Part shown: positions 61,232-64,000 of the stretch, piece after piece
Layout: each line of letters opens with the position of its first letter
Numbering within the stretch: position 1 is the first letter of the stretch
Assembly: GCA_964517665.1 (NCBI GenBank)
Contig: CAZFCY010000002.1
Location: 18,125 to 82,124 of the forward strand
Length of the DNA stretch: 64,000 nucleotides
Direction of reading: 5' to 3'
Origin: Congregicoccus sp964517665
GTDB taxonomy: Bacteria; Verrucomicrobiota; Verrucomicrobiia; Opitutales; Opitutaceae
Program-made: the position numbers and the translations under genes
The notes under the pieces: model-generated
What the model saw: the letters and a program-made list of their open reading frames with translations, nothing else
Told to the model about the DNA's origin: nothing
The model's database searches: none

Positions 61232-62375
61232 TCAGTCCTCGACCTTGATGTCCTTGTTGCGCTGACGCGGGCTGCCGGCGCGGAGCCAACCGTTGACGAA
61301 GCGGTCGAGATCGCCGTCCATCACCGCCTGGATGTTGCCGGTTTCCACGCCCGTGCGGAGGTCTTTCACCATTTGATAGGGTTGGAAGACGTAGCTTCGG
61401 ATCTGGTTGCCCCAGCCGATCTCGCCCTTTTCCCCGTAGTATTTTTCCTGCTCGGTGCGCTTCTCGTCCTCGCGCTTTTCGTAGAGGCGCGCCTTCAGGA
61501 TCTTCATGGCCGAGGCCTTGTTCTTGCCCTGGGAGCGCTCGTTCTGGCAGGCCGCCACGATGCCGGTGGGCAAGTGGGTGATGCGCACGGCGGTGTCGTT
61601 TTTCTGCGTGTGCTGGCCGCCCTTGCCGGACGAACGGAAGGTCTCGACGTGGATCTCGTCGTCGAGGATCTCGATCGCGGCGTCGTCCTCCAATTCCGCC
61701 AGCACGTCCACCGCGCTGAACGAGGTGTGTCGCCGCTTGTTGGAATCGAACGGGCTGATGCGCACGAGCCGGTGCACGCCGCGCTCGGCCCGGGCGAAGC
61801 CGTAGGCGTTTTCGCCCTTGATGTGAAGCGTGGCGGCGGTGATGCCCGCTTCGTCGCCGACGATCGCCTCCTGCACCTCGACCTCGAAGCCGCGGCGTTC
61901 GGCCCAGCGCGTGTACATGCGCAGGAGCATGTCCGCCCAGTCGCAGGATTCCGTGCCGCCGGCGCCGGCGTGGATGCTCAGAAAGGCGTTGGCCCGGTCG
62001 TGCTCGCCGCGCAGGAAACTCGATATCTCGAGTTCCTCCATCTCGCGGCGCAGCGCCACGACCGACTCGCCGAACTCGACCGATTCGGGCGAGTTCTGGT
62101 CCACGCCGTCCTCGTCGAGCAGGTCGGCCATGACCTCGGCGTCTTCGACCTTCTTGTTGAAATCGACGATGCTGCCGACGGCCTTCTTGAGCAGGTTGGC
62201 CCGCCCGATCAGTTCGCGGGCCTTGTTGGGGTTGTCCCAAAAGCCTTCGAGCGCCATTTGCGCGTCGAGGGCCTCGATTTCATGACGTTTGCGATCTCCG
62301 TCAAAGAAACCTCCATAACTGACCGGCGCGTTTCTTGATTTCGTCGATGTGCGAACGGGTTTCGGGAGCGATCAT
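61232..62375 (-). CDS. prfB: Peptide chain release factor 2, with programmed +1 frameshift
   Basis: Releases the peptide at UGA and UAA. A first frame starts at the ATG at 62375 and has 24 codons up to a TGA at 62303-62301. The second frame, from 62302 to 61232, gives the rest (356 residues). At the joint the sequence is GGAGG TTT CTT TGA C, the classic RF2 signal: an internal ribosome-binding-like GGAGG three bases before CTT and a slow UGA stop. Slippage by +1 reads CTT then GAC. Motifs: SPF (RISPFDSNKRRH) as the UGA-reading tripeptide and GGQ (SGKGGQHTQKND). About 380 residues in all, near the family length. Confidence 0.96.
62297..62315 (-). promoter_or_regulatory. Programmed +1 frameshift site of prfB
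   Basis: GGAGGTTTCTTTGAC on the minus strand: GGAGG at 62314-62310, CTT at 62306-62304, and the in-frame TGA at 62303-62301. Autoregulation: low RF2 favours the shift. Confidence 0.9.
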
Positions 62376-62457
62376 GGATTGCTGCTATGCTTCAGGTTGA
62401 TGCTTTCTTTCAGGTAAAGCAGCCAACCAGAAAGCCAACCCGCGCCGGTGGCAAGGA

Positions 62458-62527
62458 AAGTGAGAAGTTGAAATGACAAGTCGAAGTTCGGCCGGGCGAC
62501 CGGTCCTTCCTCAACTTCAACTCTGCC
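62458..62527. repeat. GTTGAA-rich hairpin repeat
   Basis: AGAAGTTGA (62463-62471) faces TCAACTTCA (62512-62520) across a GC-rich loop. It resembles the element at 33288-33369 and lies between prfB and fcl. Confidence 0.45.
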
Positions 62528-62536
62528 CGTGTCCGC

Positions 62537-63487
62537 TCAGAAATCCCGCAACCGGCCGCCGCGCTTCTCGTCGAGATACGCGGCGTAGGTTCGACGGATG
62601 CCTTCTTCGAGGTCGATCTTCGCCTTCCAGCCGAGTTCGCTCAGCCGCGAGATGTCCATCAGCTTGCGCGGCGTTCCGTCCGGCTTCGATGCATCCCAGG
62701 CGATCCTGCCTTCGAAACCGACGATGCGCCGCACCATCTCCGCGAAGTCGCGGATGCTCACGTCCACGCCGGAGCCGACGTTGACCCAGTCGGGCGGATT
62801 TTCCGTCTTGAGCAGGAAGAAGATCGCGTCCGCGAGGTCGTCGACATGGAGGAACTCGCGTTTCGCCGCGCCCGTGCCCCAGACCGTGACTTCCGCGGCG
62901 CCCGCCTCTTTTGCCTCGTGAAACTTGCGGAGGAAAGCGGCGAAGACGTGCGAGTTTTGCAGGTGATAGTTGTCGCCGGGGCCGTAGAGGTTCGTCGGCA
63001 TGGCCGAATGGAAGAGCACGCCGTACTGGTCGCGGTAGTGCTGGCAGAGCTTGAGTCCGGCGATCTTCGCGAGCGCGTAGGCCTCGTTGGTCGTCTCGAG
63101 CGGCCCGGTGAGCAGGCAATCCTCGCGCATCGGCTGGGGCGCGAGCTTCGGGTAAATGCACGAGCTGCCGAGAAAGAGCAGCCGCCGCACGCCGGACTGG
63201 CGCGCGGATTCGACGCAGTTGAGCGCGATCGCGAGGTTGTCGCGAATGAAGTCCGCCGGATAGGTCTTGTTCGCGAGAATGCCGCCGACCTTGGCCGCGG
63301 CCACGAACACCACTTCCGGTTTGTTCTGCTGGAACCACGCCTGCGTCTGCGCCTGGTTCGTGAGATCGACCTCGGCGCGCGATGGCAGGAGCAGGTTGGC
63401 GTGGCCCGCGGCCTGCAACCGCCGGACAAAAGCCGAGCCGACCATCCCCCGATGGCCGGCCACAAACACGCGGGTTTTTTCGTTCAT
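62537..63487 (-). CDS. fcl: GDP-L-fucose synthase
   Basis: Epimerase-reductase that turns GDP-4-keto-6-deoxymannose into GDP-L-fucose with NADPH. The 316-residue protein has the Rossmann start VFVAGHRGMVGSAFVRRL (residues 7-24), LFLGSSCIYP with the catalytic Ser near residue 109, and the Tyr/Lys pair in NEAYALAKIAGLKLC (YxxxK) near residue 137. ATG 63487 overlaps the gmd stop by four bases (ATGA). A longer upstream frame within gmd is a shadow. Confidence 0.96.
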   Translation of the reverse strand: MNEKTRVFVAGHRGMVGSAFVRRLQAAGHANLLLPSRAEVDLTNQAQTQAWFQQNKPEVVFVAAAKVGGILANKTYPADFIRDNLAIALNCVESARQSGVRRLLFLGSSCIYPKLAPQPMREDCLLTGPLETTNEAYALAKIAGLKLCQHYRDQYGVLFHSAMPTNLYGPGDNYHLQNSHVFAAFLRKFHEAKEAGAAEVTVWGTGAAKREFLHVDDLADAIFFLLKTENPPDWVNVGSGVDVSIRDFAEMVRRIVGFEGRIAWDASKPDGTPRKLMDISRLSELGWKAKIDLEEGIRRTYAAYLDEKRGGRLRDF

Positions 63488-64000
63488 GCCAGGTAACTTG
63501 GCGCGGAATACGAACCCATCAAATCGCGCACGGCGCGCTCGTGCTCGGCGACCTTCAAGTCGTGTTCGACCATGATGCGGACCAGATCCTTGAAGCGCAC
63601 CTTCGGCTCCCAGCCGAGTTGCCTCTTCGCCTTGGCCGGATCGCCGATGAGCAGCTCGACCTCCGCCGGCCGCTCGTAGCGCTGGTCGTATTTCACGTAT
63701 TTCTCCCAGTCGAGGCCGACCTGGCTGAACGCTTCCTGGCAGAAGTCGCGGACGGAATGCGTCTCGTTCGTCGCGACCACGTAGTCGTCCGGCGTGTCCT
63801 GCTGCAGCATCAGCCACATCATCTCGACGTACTCCTTGGCGTAGCCCCAGTCGCGCTGCGCGTCGAGGTTGCCGAGCACGAGCGAGTCCTGGAGGCCGGC
63901 CTTGATGCGGCCGACGGCGCGGGTGATCTTGCGGGTGACGAACGTCTCGCCGCGGCGCTCGCTCTCGTGGTTGAAAAGGATGCCGTTGCTGGCGTGGAGA
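63484..64000 (-). CDS. gmd: GDP-mannose 4,6-dehydratase, 5' end outside window
   Basis: First step from GDP-mannose toward GDP-L-fucose. Only the C-terminal 171 or so residues are present. HASNGILFNHESERRGETFV, then ITRAVGRIKAGLQ, GNLDAQRDWGYAKEYVEMMW, and the tail near KVAEHERAVRD are all typical of Gmd. The reading frame is open to the right edge, and its start lies beyond the window. With fcl it supplies GDP-L-fucose for surface glycans; GDP-rhamnose-type sugars are also possible from the same intermediate. Confidence 0.95.
   Translation of the reverse strand, partial: LHASNGILFNHESERRGETFVTRKITRAVGRIKAGLQDSLVLGNLDAQRDWGYAKEYVEMMWLMLQQDTPDDYVVATNETHSVRDFCQEAFSQVGLDWEKYVKYDQRYERPAEVELLIGDPAKAKRQLGWEPKVRFKDLVRIMVEHDLKVAEHERAVRDLMGSYSAPSYLA

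Noticed and set aside
1..64000. CRISPR arrays, prophage, insertion sequences, tRNA or rRNA genes
   Set aside because: No regularly spaced repeats, transposase or integrase frames, or tRNA-like T-loop sequences were seen.

Overview
The window is about 64 kb of high-GC chromosomal DNA and looks like a member of the Verrucomicrobiota, most likely Opitutaceae-like. The evidence is two very large TonB-dependent receptors of the kind expanded in that group, a XylR-type AraC regulator, a DUF1592/DUF1552 pair typical of Planctomycetes and Verrucomicrobia, and a fused KorA subunit. The placement is by recognition only. Two runs of exactly ten N, each flanked by a short duplicated sequence, mark it as a scaffolded draft assembly.

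Left part (1-30.3 kb): sugar catabolism. It holds the end of a sugar ABC permease; an operon of a GH5-like hydrolase, a GH16 hydrolase and a rhamnose mutarotase with a LacI regulator upstream; a TonB receptor divergent from a TIM-barrel isomerase and a GH78 alpha-L-rhamnosidase; and a DUF1592 haem protein with a DUF1552 protein. A minus-strand operon of a second TonB receptor plus dgoD, dgoK, dgoA and dgoT gives a complete D-galactonate (De Ley-Doudoroff type) route. It is followed by a GH29 alpha-L-fucosidase divergent from a XylR-type AraC regulator, and a possible D-apionate module (ApnO-like dehydrogenase, XRE-cupin regulator, OiaC-like TIM barrel). The most interesting signal is a two-part operator-like motif: two 17-bp TTGC-N7-RCA units whose starts are exactly 19 bp apart. 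It occurs at six promoter regions here and always has the same orientation relative to a sugar gene. I infer that it is the site of the XylR-like regulator at 26.6 kb.

Middle (30.4-45.6 kb): housekeeping. A 2-oxoacid:ferredoxin oxidoreductase (korA, interrupted by an assembly gap, and korB), an alpha-repeat membrane-anchored protein, nadK, tlyA, and the information-processing cluster nusA-infB-rbfA-nrnA-like-truB-ribF. A strong intrinsic terminator lies directly in front of nusA, and no rimP is seen there; a DUF2851 gene sits upstream instead.

Right part (46-64 kb): cell-surface glycan genes (an unusual glycoside hydrolase-GT2 membrane fusion, an MsbA-like ABC exporter, a GT-B-like protein, two hexapeptide acyltransferases, later a GT4 and a polysaccharide pyruvyl transferase family protein, and fcl/gmd for GDP-L-fucose). 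Interleaved are housekeeping genes tsaD, ctpA-like S41 protease, a MidA-like methyltransferase, rpmB, a CBS-domain protein, an ATP-grasp-like unknown, and prfB with its programmed +1 frameshift. A 25-bp inverted repeat, a 26-bp perfect palindrome with a degenerate second copy, and several hairpin repeats lie between genes. No rRNA, tRNA, CRISPR array, insertion sequence or prophage was found.
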